This document shows positions 1 to 7,300 of a stretch of DNA of 64,000 bases, piece after piece. The stretch is from the NCBI RefSeq assembly GCF_000092025.1, contig NC_003062.2, positions 1,176,001 to 1,240,000 of the forward strand, written 5' to 3'. The translations under genes were made by a program, and so were the position numbers. Below the pieces are notes generated by a model. That model searched no databases. It worked only from the letters and a program-made list of their open reading frames with translations, and was not told the origin of the DNA. Positions within the stretch are counted from its first letter, which is position 1, and each line of letters opens with the position of its first letter. This DNA is from Agrobacterium fabrum str. C58. Its GTDB lineage: Bacteria; Pseudomonadota; Alphaproteobacteria; Rhizobiales; Rhizobiaceae.

Positions 1-172
1 ATAACATAGTGTTTTTGCATAGTTGGTTCCTCTGCCTGTGGCAGGACTTGTGGCGTAAATGCGGGAATTTGACGTCCTACTGAGCCAGCACCGCAGGCAA
101 TTACCCCACACTTAAGGAAAAGACGGCAACGGCATCCCCTTCGTAACGAGAGGGATGATCAGCCGTGCGCCG

Positions 173-195
173 ATTACCCCTCACCATAGGCATCT
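173..195 (+). promoter_or_regulatory. T7-like phage promoter 1
   Basis: ATTACCCCTCACCATAGG (173-190) matches the T7 promoter core CGACTCACTATAGG in spacing and in most bases, giving a predicted start at G189. A second copy follows 26 bp later and a third lies at 2907. The copies share CCCCTCACCATAG. The resident T7-type polymerase gene begins 94 bp downstream. A weaker relative (ATTACCCCACACTTAAGG) lies at 99-116. Recognition by the resident polymerase is inference from family and from the repeat. Confidence 0.7.
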
Positions 196-198
196 CAC

Positions 199-221
199 AA
201 AACCCCTCACCATAGGCCCAG
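199..221 (+). promoter_or_regulatory. T7-like phage promoter 2
   Basis: AAAACCCCTCACCATAGG (199-216) is the second copy of the shared element, with a predicted start at G215. It is on the same strand and only 26 bp from copy 1, so the two are in tandem just upstream of the polymerase gene, which could give positive autoregulation. Confidence 0.7.
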
Positions 222-282
222 TCCCCGGTTCACTTACTTAGGTGTTCCGAGGGCGGGCCTTTTCTTTTGGAAGGCTCTTCCC

Positions 283-2874
283 TTGATCGAACTCGACACC
301 ACTAACGAACTTTTTCTCGCCGCCCATGGATGCCTCCCGACCGAGCATGAAGCTTGGGAAAAGCAGATCGCTCTTGAAGAAGAGATGCGTTCGGCAGGCA
401 TCGCCCGCTTCGAGAAGGGCTTGGAAAAGAACCGGGAGAAGAACGCCGAGGCGTCCAATCTCTCCTCGCGCCGCATGATCATCCATGCACACGCTCAAGT
501 GATCGCTGGTCTTGAGGCATTTCTAGCCGAGGCAAGCTCAGGCAAGGCAGGGAAGAAGCATACCGCCGTGGCGTATCTCAAAGATGCGGACCTCGACGTG
601 GTTGCCCATCTCACGCTGCGGAACCTCTTCGATTACGTCTCCATGCGCATGAAGCTCACGCCGCTGTCCATCCGGCTCGCTGCGATGGTCGAGGATGAGC
701 TGTTTTTCAATGCGTTCAAGGGTCACGACAAGGACGCCTATGAATACGCAAGGAAGAAGATCAGCGAGCAGACACACAACGCAGTCCACCAGAAGCGCGC
801 CATGACCAAGCATGCCAAGCATAAGGGTGCCGAGTGGCAGGACTGGAGCCAAGACGTGAAAGCCAAGGTCGGCTTGAAGCTGATCGAGATCGCCGTGGAA
901 CAGACCGGCCTCTTTGAGATCGTCCGTCAATCGGAAGGCGCTCACAACACCAACATTTACGTGGTCGCTACCAAGGAAACGTTGGATTGGCTGGCCACGG
1001 AGAACTCCCGCCTTGCACCGTTATCTCCGGTTTATCTTCCGACCCTAGTTCCACCGCGTCCGTGGACCTCTCCATTCCGAGGCGGCTACTGGTCGGGCAG
1101 GGTTCGCAACCTCAGGCTCATCAAGACCGGCAACCGTCAGTATCTGATGGACCTTGAGAGCGTGGATATGCCGAAGGTCTACCACTCGATCAACGCGATG
1201 CAGAACACGGCTTGGTCAATCAATCACCGCGTCTATGAGGTGATGGCTTCGCTTTGGGATAATCAATCCACCCTCGCATGCATACCCCAGGCTGATGATA
1301 TGCCGCTCCCGGAGAAACCCATGTGGCTCGCCCCGGAAATGAAAAGGGAAGACATGTCGCCGGAGCAGCTCGAAGAGTTCTCGCGTTGGAAGTCCGAGCG
1401 GACCACCATCTACGAGGCGAACGCCCGTGCCGTCTCCAAGCGTCTGGCTTTCTCCCGCATGCTGGGCGTTGCCACTCGGTTCAAGGATGAGGAGGAGTTC
1501 TACTTCCCGCATCAGATGGACTTCCGTGGTCGCGTCTACGCTGTCCCGCTCTTCCTTAATCCCCAGGGCGACGATGCGTCCCATGGTCTCCTCCAGTTCG
1601 CAAACTCGGTCCCGATCACGAACGAGGAGGGAGCTGACTGGCTGGCCATTCACGGCGCTGGTCTTTGGGGCGTGGACAAATGCTCGATGAATGAGCGTGT
1701 CGAGTGGGTCATGGCGAACCAGAGGGAAATCCTCGCGTCCGCTGAGAACCCCTACGACAACCGCTTCTGGTTGACCGCAGAGAAACCATGGCAGGCGCTT
1801 GCGTTCTGCTTCGAGTGGCAGGGCTACGTTGCCGAGGGCTTCGCCTTTCATTCGCACCTGCCGGTACAGATGGACGGCACATGCAACGGCCTCCAAAACT
1901 TCTCGGCCATGCTCCTAGACGAGATCGGCGGGGCAGCAGTCAACCTCGTCCCCAGCGACAAGCCCAACGATATCTATGCCACGGTCGCTTCGGTCCTCAT
2001 CGCGAAGCTCCGTGATATCGCTGCGGCATGCCCGGAAGACACGACCACCAAGGAAGTAAAGGACAAGGAGACGAAGGAGAACAAGACCATCGTTGTTGAA
2101 AGCGATGGCTCGATGGCTCGGAAGTGGCTGGCCTATGGCATCACCCGCAAGGTGACCAAGCGCCCAGTCATGACGCTCGCCTATGGTGCATCTGAGTTCG
2201 GCTTCCGGGAACAGGTGTTCACCGATACGGTCACCCCCTGGAAACAGGCAGCGGGCGAGGCGTTCCCCTTCGAGGGCACCGGCTTCGCTGCGGCTTCCTT
2301 CCTCGGTCTCCTCATTTGGGATTGCGTGGGTGAAGTCGTGGTCGCGGCTGCTGGTGCCATGGACTGGCTCCAGAAGGTGGCCAAGATCGCGGCGAAGGAA
2401 AGCTTGCCCGTCATCTGGAATACCCCGGCTGGCCTCAAGGTCATGCAGGAATACACCACGAGCGAACAGAAGCGGCTTGAGCTGACGTTCCAGAAGGTGC
2501 GCCTCCAGCTCTCCATCGACGTTGCATCTAAGAAGATCGACAAGCGCAAGCAAGGAAGCGGCATCTCGCCCAACTGGGTCCACTCAATGGACGCGGCGCA
2601 TATGCAGCTCACCGTTTCCCGATGCCACGACGAAGGTATCCGTTCGTTCTCGCTCATCCATGACAGCTACGGAACCCACGCGGGTAACGCCTGGGCGATG
2701 GCTCAATTCCTCCGGGAAGAGTTCGTCAAAATGTACGGTGACCACGATGTCCTTGCTGAGTTTGGCCGAGAGATTACGGCCATGCTCCCCGAAGGAACCC
2801 AGCTTCCTCCGCTCCCTGAAAAAGGCTCCCTGGATTTGTCTCAAGTCCTTGAGAGCGCTTTCTTTTTCGCCTGA
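283..2874 (+). CDS. T7-type single-subunit DNA-directed RNA polymerase
   Basis: This 863-residue protein transcribes phage DNA from phage promoters. T7 polymerase is 883 residues. All three palm/finger motifs are visible: motif A MDGTCNGLQNFSAML with catalytic Asp531, motif B RKVTKRPVMTLAYG with Lys626 and Tyr634, and motif C around LIHDSYG with catalytic Asp794. The C-terminus ends ESAFFFA, close to the functional FAFA foot of T7 polymerase. The start is TTG at 283, chosen because GGAAGG lies about 8 bases upstream and no ATG fits. Tandem T7-like promoters precede it. No frameshift is seen, so it could be active even though the prophage is otherwise gutted. Confidence 0.95.
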   Translation: MIELDTTNELFLAAHGCLPTEHEAWEKQIALEEEMRSAGIARFEKGLEKNREKNAEASNLSSRRMIIHAHAQVIAGLEAFLAEASSGKAGKKHTAVAYLKDADLDVVAHLTLRNLFDYVSMRMKLTPLSIRLAAMVEDELFFNAFKGHDKDAYEYARKKISEQTHNAVHQKRAMTKHAKHKGAEWQDWSQDVKAKVGLKLIEIAVEQTGLFEIVRQSEGAHNTNIYVVATKETLDWLATENSRLAPLSPVYLPTLVPPRPWTSPFRGGYWSGRVRNLRLIKTGNRQYLMDLESVDMPKVYHSINAMQNTAWSINHRVYEVMASLWDNQSTLACIPQADDMPLPEKPMWLAPEMKREDMSPEQLEEFSRWKSERTTIYEANARAVSKRLAFSRMLGVATRFKDEEEFYFPHQMDFRGRVYAVPLFLNPQGDDASHGLLQFANSVPITNEEGADWLAIHGAGLWGVDKCSMNERVEWVMANQREILASAENPYDNRFWLTAEKPWQALAFCFEWQGYVAEGFAFHSHLPVQMDGTCNGLQNFSAMLLDEIGGAAVNLVPSDKPNDIYATVASVLIAKLRDIAAACPEDTTTKEVKDKETKENKTIVVESDGSMARKWLAYGITRKVTKRPVMTLAYGASEFGFREQVFTDTVTPWKQAAGEAFPFEGTGFAAASFLGLLIWDCVGEVVVAAAGAMDWLQKVAKIAAKESLPVIWNTPAGLKVMQEYTTSEQKRLELTFQKVRLQLSIDVASKKIDKRKQGSGISPNWVHSMDAAHMQLTVSRCHDEGIRSFSLIHDSYGTHAGNAWAMAQFLREEFVKMYGDHDVLAEFGREITAMLPEGTQLPPLPEKGSLDLSQVLESAFFFA

Positions 2875-2892
2875 TCAATCCACTAGTGGAAA
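2875..2892 (+). repeat. Intercistronic repeat GATCAATCCAC..GTGGAAA, copy 1
   Basis: Directly after the polymerase stop lies GATCAATCCACTAGTGGAAA, containing a perfect palindrome TCCACTAGTGGA. A near copy (GATCAATCCACATGTGGAAA) follows the ardA stop at 7301, and a degenerate one (GATCTAACCACC) follows the stop at 6371. The role is unknown; an RNA processing or termination hairpin is possible. Confidence 0.55.
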
Positions 2893-2906
2893 CATTTGCG
2901 ACGGTG

Positions 2907-2930
2907 ATTGCCCCTCACCATAGCAATCCT
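2907..2930 (+). promoter_or_regulatory. T7-like phage promoter 3
   Basis: ATTGCCCCTCACCATAGC (2907-2924) is the third copy of the element, with a predicted start at G2923. It lies between the polymerase gene and the run of small early genes, where T7-like phages usually have a class II promoter. Confidence 0.65.
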
Positions 2931-2954
2931 CACAAATCGACAAGGATTTTCCCC

Positions 2955-3104
2955 ATGACCACCAACGTCAATGAAATGCAGTCCACCCTCGGCAAGGCAA
3001 TCGTGCTCTGGAAGTCTGGCCGTAATGTCAGCTTCGCAATGGCCACGGAACTCCGTGAGCAGGGCTACGATGTTGCCGCGCTGGCCAAGGCTCATCGAGC
3101 ATGA
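2955..3104 (+). CDS. Small phage early protein, unknown
   Basis: This 49-residue protein (MTTNVNEMQSTLGKAIVLW...) is not recognised. It starts at ATG 2955 with AAGGA about 8 bases upstream, right behind promoter 3. Its stop overlaps the next start as ATGA (3101-3104), which suggests translational coupling. It contains a predicted amphipathic helix and no membrane segment or metal-binding residues. Confidence 0.6.
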   Translation: MTTNVNEMQSTLGKAIVLWKSGRNVSFAMATELREQGYDVAALAKAHRA

Positions 3105-3343
3105 GCCGCGTCTACAATCCTTGTGTGGACTGCCGGTTCGCTAAAGCCGAGTACGGGTTCGTATGCACTCACCATCAGGTCGAGAAGGCAGACCCCGTTC
3201 TCGGTGCCACGTATCCCGACTGCCGGGATGCCAGGGAGATAGTCGGGAAATGCGGACCACACGGCGAGTATTTCCAGAAGCGACCACCCAAGCGTTCACT
3301 CCTCCAGAAGATCGCGGGGGCGTTCAAAAGTGACGCCTCCTGA
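3101..3343 (+). CDS. Small Cys-rich phage protein, unknown
   Basis: An 80-residue protein, coupled to the upstream gene by an ATGA overlap. It has CVDC at residues 8-11 and further Cys and His residues (CTHH, DC, KCGPHGEY), a pattern that could bind zinc. The C-terminal third is basic (KRPPKRSLLQKIAGAFK). It sits in the early small-gene block of the prophage. No family was recognised. Confidence 0.6.
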   Translation: MSRVYNPCVDCRFAKAEYGFVCTHHQVEKADPVLGATYPDCRDAREIVGKCGPHGEYFQKRPPKRSLLQKIAGAFKSDAS

Positions 3344-3515
3344 GATCACGCTGAACACAGTCTCCTCATGGTGCCGCACCTTATCCCTCCATCGGGAAGA
3401 GCTGGCGAGTAAGCCCGGTCACCAAGCAGCACTCAACATCCAAAACGCACAGCGCATGTTGAACCAGACAGTCGCCCAGGTTCGGGCTGGCTTTCGTCTG
3501 GTCAAGCGCACCTGA
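3330..3515 (+). CDS. Small phage protein, unknown
   Basis: This 61-residue protein starts with GTG at 3330 and overlaps the end of the previous gene by 14 bases in another frame. It is basic and predicted helical (LNIQNAQRMLNQTVAQVRAGFRLVKR). The start is weakly supported: no strong ribosome-binding site is seen, and coupling to the upstream gene is assumed. Confidence 0.45.
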   Translation: MTPPEITLNTVSSWCRTLSLHREELASKPGHQAALNIQNAQRMLNQTVAQVRAGFRLVKRT

Positions 3516-3525
3516 CAAATAGGAA

Positions 3526-3708
3526 ATGCGAATGACGAACCTAACGCCCGCAATATACGGCGCAGCCCCGAAAGACTTGGGCGAAATGAAGCTCGACACT
3601 TCCGAGATGATGTTCTGGATCTACCTGCCAATCAAGATGCCCGGAACATATTCCGAGCAGTTGCCCAACCTTGGCCGGTACTCGGACGGTCACGCCCATT
3701 GCTACGGC
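3526..3708 (+). pseudogene. Chimeric early gene with T7 gp4-type primase zinc motif
   Basis: The frame opens at ATG 3526 (SD AGGAAATGCG region) and reads MRMTNLTPAIYGAAPKDLGE..., then a segment GRYSDGHAHCYGCGY. That segment matches the second half of the zinc-binding domain of T7-like primase-helicase (T7: LFSDGHTFCYVCEKW). The first CxxC pair expected before it is missing, and nothing of the primase follows. I read this as an early-gene 5' end joined near 3660-3680 to a primase fragment, which is itself joined near 3705-3715 to the internal virion gene remnant. The same frame runs on without meaning to 4209. Confidence 0.55.
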
Positions 3709-3940
3709 TGCGGCTACCGAGCTGGGGTCGGATGCAATCTTCGGAAACCCATCGGCCGATTTGGCATCCAGCGGTATCAAGGCTCTCAGCGTCTTCGGTC
3801 AGCAAGCGCACGGCAAGCGGTTCTCGCAGGCAGATGCCAGAAACCTTGCCCGCATCCTTCCGTTCCAGAACCTCAATGGAATTTCGCAGCTCCTCTCAAC
3901 GATGATCAGTCCGCTCCCGGAGTGGTCACCGAAGAAATAA
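3709..3940 (+). pseudogene. C-terminal remnant of internal virion protein (gp16-type)
   Basis: In a different frame from the fragment before it, this stretch encodes ...SGIKALSVFGQQAHGK then RFSQADARNLARILPFQN and a stop at 3938-3940. An end of this type (ARxLLPFxNL...) closes the large internal virion/ejection protein that precedes the tail fibre gene in T7-like phages. No start of its own is convincing. It sits directly upstream of the tail fibre gene, as gp16 does before gp17, so everything between gene 4 and the end of gene 16 appears deleted. Confidence 0.5.
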
Positions 3941-4013
3941 CTGCACCCGATCAAACCTTTCGGCCCTCGTCACATAACAGTGGCGGGGGCTTTCTTCGTT
4001 TTTGGAGAATGCA

Positions 4014-5390
4014 ATGCCTCTCTCATATGCCCACTCCTCGGGTGATGGCAGCAACCGCCTCTTCGATGTTCCTTGCGAATATCTCTCGAAAGCGCACGTT
4101 ACGGTGCGGGTCGATGGCGTCCTTGTGCCGTTCTCGTGGATCGATACCTACCGCCTCCAGACGACCACGGCTCCTCCCTCGGGTTCCGTTGTGGAGGTAC
4201 GAAGGGTGACGCCAAGGGTGGACCGTCTCGTTACGTTCACCGATGGCTCCACTCTGGTCCAGTCGGACCTCAACACCTCGACCCTCCAGTCGTTCTTTCT
4301 TGCTCAGGAAGCGTTCGATCAAGGCGCGGCATCCATGGCTGTCACTGAGGACGGACAGTTCTCGGCGCTCAACCGCCGCATTACAAGCCTTGCAAACCCT
4401 GTCAGTGCCCAAGACGCCGTGACAAAGCTTTGGGCTGAGACTGCTATGTCCTCCCAACTGGTCCTCGCAACGCAAAAGGCTCTCGATGCTGCGACCTCGG
4501 CTGCACAGTCGGAAGCTTCTGCGGCCTTTTCAGACAGTCGTGCCGCCGCCGCCCTGGCATCCAAGAATGCCGCTGCTGGTTCGGCCACCGCTGCCGCTCA
4601 GTCGGAAGCCAATGCCCTCGCAAACAAGAACCAGACGCAGCTTGATCGTGCCGCTACGGCTGCCGATAGGGTGCAGACTGGCTTGGACCGGGAAGCTTCC
4701 GCTGCGTCCGCTGCTGCCGCCAAGAAGTCGGCGGAAGATGCTGCCTTGTTCGACCCGTCGAGCTACTACACAAAGTCTCAAGCTGATGCGAGATATCCCG
4801 CGAAGGCTGATGCTGCGACCAAGGCTCAGCTGGACGCTCTCGCGGCAATTGTTGATGACCCGTGGGCGACACAGCCGCTAGGTGTCCCTATCCCCGCAAG
4901 CATGGGCATTGCCGGGACCGCGTATCCGCCGACCAACAACCCGCGCTATCGCTACATCATCCTTACTGCGGGGCAGACAGGCTCGGGCGGATACAACAAC
5001 GGCGTACTCACTTCGGAGGCAGTTACGGGAAGTTGGCCCGCAATCAGCGCTGCCGCCATCATCAACTTGGCCGGTTCTCCATTCAATGGCAGGCAGGTTC
5101 AATTGATCAACACGTCCCGCGCATTCTTGCGTCCGGGCAACGGCGGCGCTCATCAATACTTCGCAGTGCAGTCACACAACCACGGCGTCAACGACCCAGG
5201 ACACGCCCACGGTGGTGTTCAGAACGGCACGGCCTCTACGGGCCGGTCAACCTCAGTCGATCAGCCTCCCGCCGTCTTTTCTTTCGGTAATACGTGGGGG
5301 GCAACCACGGGCATCTCGATCCAATACGCAGGTGATGAAGAAACTCGCCCGCGCAACTTTGGTGTCGATTACGTAATGAGGATTAAATAA
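4014..5390 (+). CDS. T7 gp17-like tail fibre protein
   Basis: A 458-residue receptor-binding fibre. Residues 1-110 (GSNRLFDVPCEYLSKAHV, RRVTPRVDRLVTFTDGS, LNTSTLQSFFLAQEA) match the virion-attachment domain of T7 gp17. Residues about 140-250 are an Ala/Ser-rich repeat region predicted as a trimeric coiled coil. The tip carries His-rich loops (HNHGVNDPGHAHGG) and ends RPRNFGVDYVMRIK, as many fibre and collar proteins do. The start is ATG 4014, with GGAG six bases upstream, rather than the upstream TTG. Its stop overlaps the next gene start by one base. Confidence 0.88.
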   Translation: MPLSYAHSSGDGSNRLFDVPCEYLSKAHVTVRVDGVLVPFSWIDTYRLQTTTAPPSGSVVEVRRVTPRVDRLVTFTDGSTLVQSDLNTSTLQSFFLAQEAFDQGAASMAVTEDGQFSALNRRITSLANPVSAQDAVTKLWAETAMSSQLVLATQKALDAATSAAQSEASAAFSDSRAAAALASKNAAAGSATAAAQSEANALANKNQTQLDRAATAADRVQTGLDREASAASAAAAKKSAEDAALFDPSSYYTKSQADARYPAKADAATKAQLDALAAIVDDPWATQPLGVPIPASMGIAGTAYPPTNNPRYRYIILTAGQTGSGGYNNGVLTSEAVTGSWPAISAAAIINLAGSPFNGRQVQLINTSRAFLRPGNGGAHQYFAVQSHNHGVNDPGHAHGGVQNGTASTGRSTSVDQPPAVFSFGNTWGATTGISIQYAGDEETRPRNFGVDYVMRIK

Positions 5391-5833
5391 TGCCATACGC
5401 ATTCGAAGGCGGTGTTGCGACCGACCCCCAAGTCGGTGCCGTCGAAATTACTTGGGAGCAGTATCAGAACGCTATTGCTGGTTTCACGGCTGGTAAAGCT
5501 GTGACCATCAAAGGCGGGTTCCACTTAGTTGATGCACCCCCCATGGAAAGCCCCGGTGATGAACCTTCGGTAGACATGGGCCTCCCGAACATTTCTGGTA
5601 GGCAGTTATGGCTTGCTGCTCTCAGCATCGGCGTGAGAAAAGACGCCGTGCTGTCTTCCCTCAATGATATCGAGGATGAAGAGCAAGCTGAAATCCTCCG
5701 CATTGAACTCACCGAGCCACCGTTGAACGGCTACGAGCGACTTAGCCCCGCAGTGGAAACCTTCCGGGTGATGCAGGGTATTCCGATGGAGCAGTTCAAT
5801 GACCTTTGGCTATGGGCCTCTCAGATCAAATAG
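5390..5833 (+). CDS. Tail fibre-associated protein (putative assembly protein)
   Basis: This 147-residue protein follows the fibre gene with a TAATG overlap. The N-terminal part (FEGGVATDPQVGAVEITWEQYQNAIAGF) resembles short proteins encoded after phage fibres and linked to fibre assembly or tip decoration. The C-terminal half (QLWLAALSIGVRKDAVLSSL...FRVMQGIPMEQFNDLWLWA) is a helical segment common in rhizobial phage proteins. Function rests mainly on position; no catalytic motif is visible. Confidence 0.55.
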   Translation: MPYAFEGGVATDPQVGAVEITWEQYQNAIAGFTAGKAVTIKGGFHLVDAPPMESPGDEPSVDMGLPNISGRQLWLAALSIGVRKDAVLSSLNDIEDEEQAEILRIELTEPPLNGYERLSPAVETFRVMQGIPMEQFNDLWLWASQIK

Positions 5834-5841
5834 CAGGACCA

Positions 5842-6105
5842 ATGGACGACACTCAGAACTTCTATCTGATGTTCGGACGGCTGGAGGGCAAGGTAGACAC
5901 TTTGCTCTCCCAGCAGGGCGGCATCAACAAGCGCATTGATGATCACGACACACTCATTGACGATCACGACACGCGCATCACGCAACTCGAAAACCAAAGA
6001 GAACGACAAGTCGGCATCCTGTCCTCCATCCGGTGGGGCTGGGTTCTGTTGGCCGCAGCTATCGGCACGTTCTCGGAGGAAATCAAAGCATGGATACTGC
6101 GATGA
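5842..6105 (+). CDS. Coiled-coil protein with C-terminal membrane segment (holin candidate)
   Basis: An 87-residue protein starting at ATG 5842 (AGCAGGA upstream). Residues 10-55 contain a heptad-like helix with a local repeat (DDHDTLIDDHDTRITQLENQ). Residues about 63-80 (WGWVLLAAAIGTFSEEI) form one membrane segment near the C-terminus. In T7 the gene after the fibre is holin 17.5, so a holin or spanin-like role fits the position, but the topology alone does not prove it. Confidence 0.55.
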   Translation: MDDTQNFYLMFGRLEGKVDTLLSQQGGINKRIDDHDTLIDDHDTRITQLENQRERQVGILSSIRWGWVLLAAAIGTFSEEIKAWILR

Positions 6106-6371
6106 CCAATCTCAGCGAAATCATGAAGAACCTTCACGAGGCCCTGGCCCAGGAGCTTCTCGACCGGGTTCCCGCGAGTGCCTGTAGGGGGCTGATGGAC
6201 GTTCCAGACTTTGAGGCAGTCACTCAACACATTCCGGCGAGATACTGGCCAGCGGTTCAACGGTCTGGCTGGTGGGGAGATAAACATTTCCCGAAGCTGG
6301 CCTTACGGCTGGACATGGTGGACTTGAAGGGGAGGGCCATGGGGTCACTATTCGCCACTCCTATGTCCTGA
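6090..6371 (+). pseudogene. Truncated small terminase (T7 gp18-type) fused to unknown tail
   Basis: The first 27 residues (MDTAMTNLSEIMKNLHEALA, then QELLDRV) resemble the N-terminus of T7-like small terminase proteins. The rest (DVPDFEAVTQHIPARYWPAVQ, then RSGWWGDKHF) does not continue the family. This suggests a deletion junction near 6170-6185. The start ATG 6090 has GGAGGA nine bases upstream; ATG 6102 would overlap the previous stop as ATGA. No large terminase gene follows, in contrast to T7. Confidence 0.45.
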
Positions 6372-6390
6372 TCTAACCACCATCGCATAA

Positions 6391-6453
6391 CTAAGCGAAA
6401 CCGGGGGGCGTCCTCGGTCGTCCTAGGGTCGCGCCTAGGGCCTGATGAGCTAG
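6391..6453 (+). ncRNA. Hammerhead ribozyme, type II, copy 1
   Basis: All conserved hammerhead parts occur in the circular order expected for a type II ribozyme (open stem II). GAAA is at 6397-6400. Stem III is CCGGGG (6401-6406) with CCTCGG (6412-6417). The cleavage triplet GUC ends at C6419. Stem I is GTCCTAGG (6420-6427) with CCTAGGGC (6434-6441) and includes one G-U pair. CUGAUGA is at 6442-6448. Stem II GCT/AGC (6449-6451 with 6394-6396) can extend by two pairs past a bulged A. It lies 20 bases after the stop at 6371 and before the ardA leader, so cleavage would split a polycistronic transcript. Confidence 0.85.
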
Positions 6454-6534
6454 CGGAATAGGTAAGGCGGGTGGCCCCGCTGATCTAGCCGGAAGGGGCG
6501 ACGATACAGCCCCACAATGCAGGAGGGATTAGCC

Positions 6535-6618
6535 ATGATCACATGGGCAATCACTCTTCGCTGGAGAACGAAAAAGGCCAAGGTCTCGATCACCTTGGCC
6601 CTATTCATAACCCTATAG
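6535..6618 (+). CDS. 27-residue leader peptide upstream of ardA
   Basis: The frame ATG 6535 to TAG 6618 encodes MITWAITLRWRTKKAKVSIT then LALFITL. It has a strong ribosome-binding site (AGGAGGG, 8 bases before ATG). The middle of the frame is itself one arm pair of a hairpin (6576-6600), and a second hairpin follows the stop. A basic middle and hydrophobic end also allow a small membrane peptide. Whether it regulates ardA or acts itself cannot be told from sequence. Confidence 0.5.
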   Translation: MITWAITLRWRTKKAKVSITLALFITL

Positions 6619-6654
6619 CGAAGGGACTTCACAGTCGAAAGGCTGTGAAGCTCC
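6576..6654 (+). promoter_or_regulatory. Two tandem stem-loops before ardA
   Basis: Hairpin 1 pairs GGCCAAGGT (6576-6584) with ACCTTGGCC (6592-6600), loop of 7. Hairpin 2 pairs CTTCACAG (6627-6634) with CTGTGAAG (6643-6650), loop of 8, and can extend through GGA/TCC. Hairpin 1 is inside the 27-codon frame. Neither has a long U tract, so they are more likely translational or processing signals than simple terminators. Confidence 0.55.
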
Positions 6655-6709
6655 TGCATCTTATTCAAACCCTCACATGCCCGCAAGGGCGATAGCGAAG
6701 GAGTGAGAG

Positions 6710-7300
6710 ATGCGTTTCTATGCCGCTTGTCTGGCGAGTTATAACAATGGCGTTCTGCATGGTCGGTGGATCGATGCGAGTTCTGACACTGACGAGATGC
6801 AGGAAGAGGTTTCCGCCATGCTGCGCGCAAGCCGGTTTCCCAACGTCATGGTGAAATGCCCCAACTGTGAAGGCCGCTTGGAGCTTTGCACGGTCTGCGA
6901 TGGCGGTTCTCGTGAAGTTCCCAGCGCCGAAGAATGGGCCATTCATGATTATGATGGTCTTCCGTCCTCTCTCGGTGAATATCCCGGCCTTGATAAAATC
7001 GCCGCGTTTGTCGAGCTTTGCGAAGAGCACGACATGACCGGCGAAGACATGGCCGCTATCGTCTCGCATTTCGGCTCGGTTGAGTACGCTAAGGAAGAGC
7101 TGGGAAACAACTTCGTTGGCGTCCACGAGAGCTTCCGCGCTTACGCCGAGGAACTGGCGGACGAGATGCTGAGCGCCCACGATATCAAGGCCGATCACCC
7201 GCTTTCGCAGTATTTCGACTACGAGGCATACGCCCGCGACCTCAGGCATTCTGCAAGCGCTGTTGAGCTTGACGAGGGCGTGGCGGTTTTCTGTGTCTAG
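6710..7300 (+). CDS. ardA: ArdA-type antirestriction protein
   Basis: A 196-residue acidic DNA mimic expected to inhibit type I restriction enzymes. ArdA signatures are visible: FYAACLASYNNGVLHGRWIDA at the N-terminus, EEWAIHDYDGLP at about 75-86, LGEYPGLDKIAAFVEL, and acidic helices to the C-terminus. Between residues about 48 and 65 it carries a CPNC...CTVC insert that could bind zinc. The start ATG 6710 follows AAGGAG. It lies between hammerheads 1 and 2, so cleavage at both would release a 940-nt RNA holding this gene. Role in the phage: protection of incoming DNA. Confidence 0.88.
   Translation: MRFYAACLASYNNGVLHGRWIDASSDTDEMQEEVSAMLRASRFPNVMVKCPNCEGRLELCTVCDGGSREVPSAEEWAIHDYDGLPSSLGEYPGLDKIAAFVELCEEHDMTGEDMAAIVSHFGSVEYAKEELGNNFVGVHESFRAYAEELADEMLSAHDIKADHPLSQYFDYEAYARDLRHSASAVELDEGVAVFCV

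Noticed and set aside
1289..1297. CTGATGA inside the RNA polymerase gene
   Set aside because: No GAAA, cleavage triplet or stems in the required order around it, so not a hammerhead.
3167..3179. ACTCACCATCAGG resembling the phage promoter
   Set aside because: It lies inside a coding frame, has an inserted base before the start site and lacks the CCCC part shared by the three good copies.
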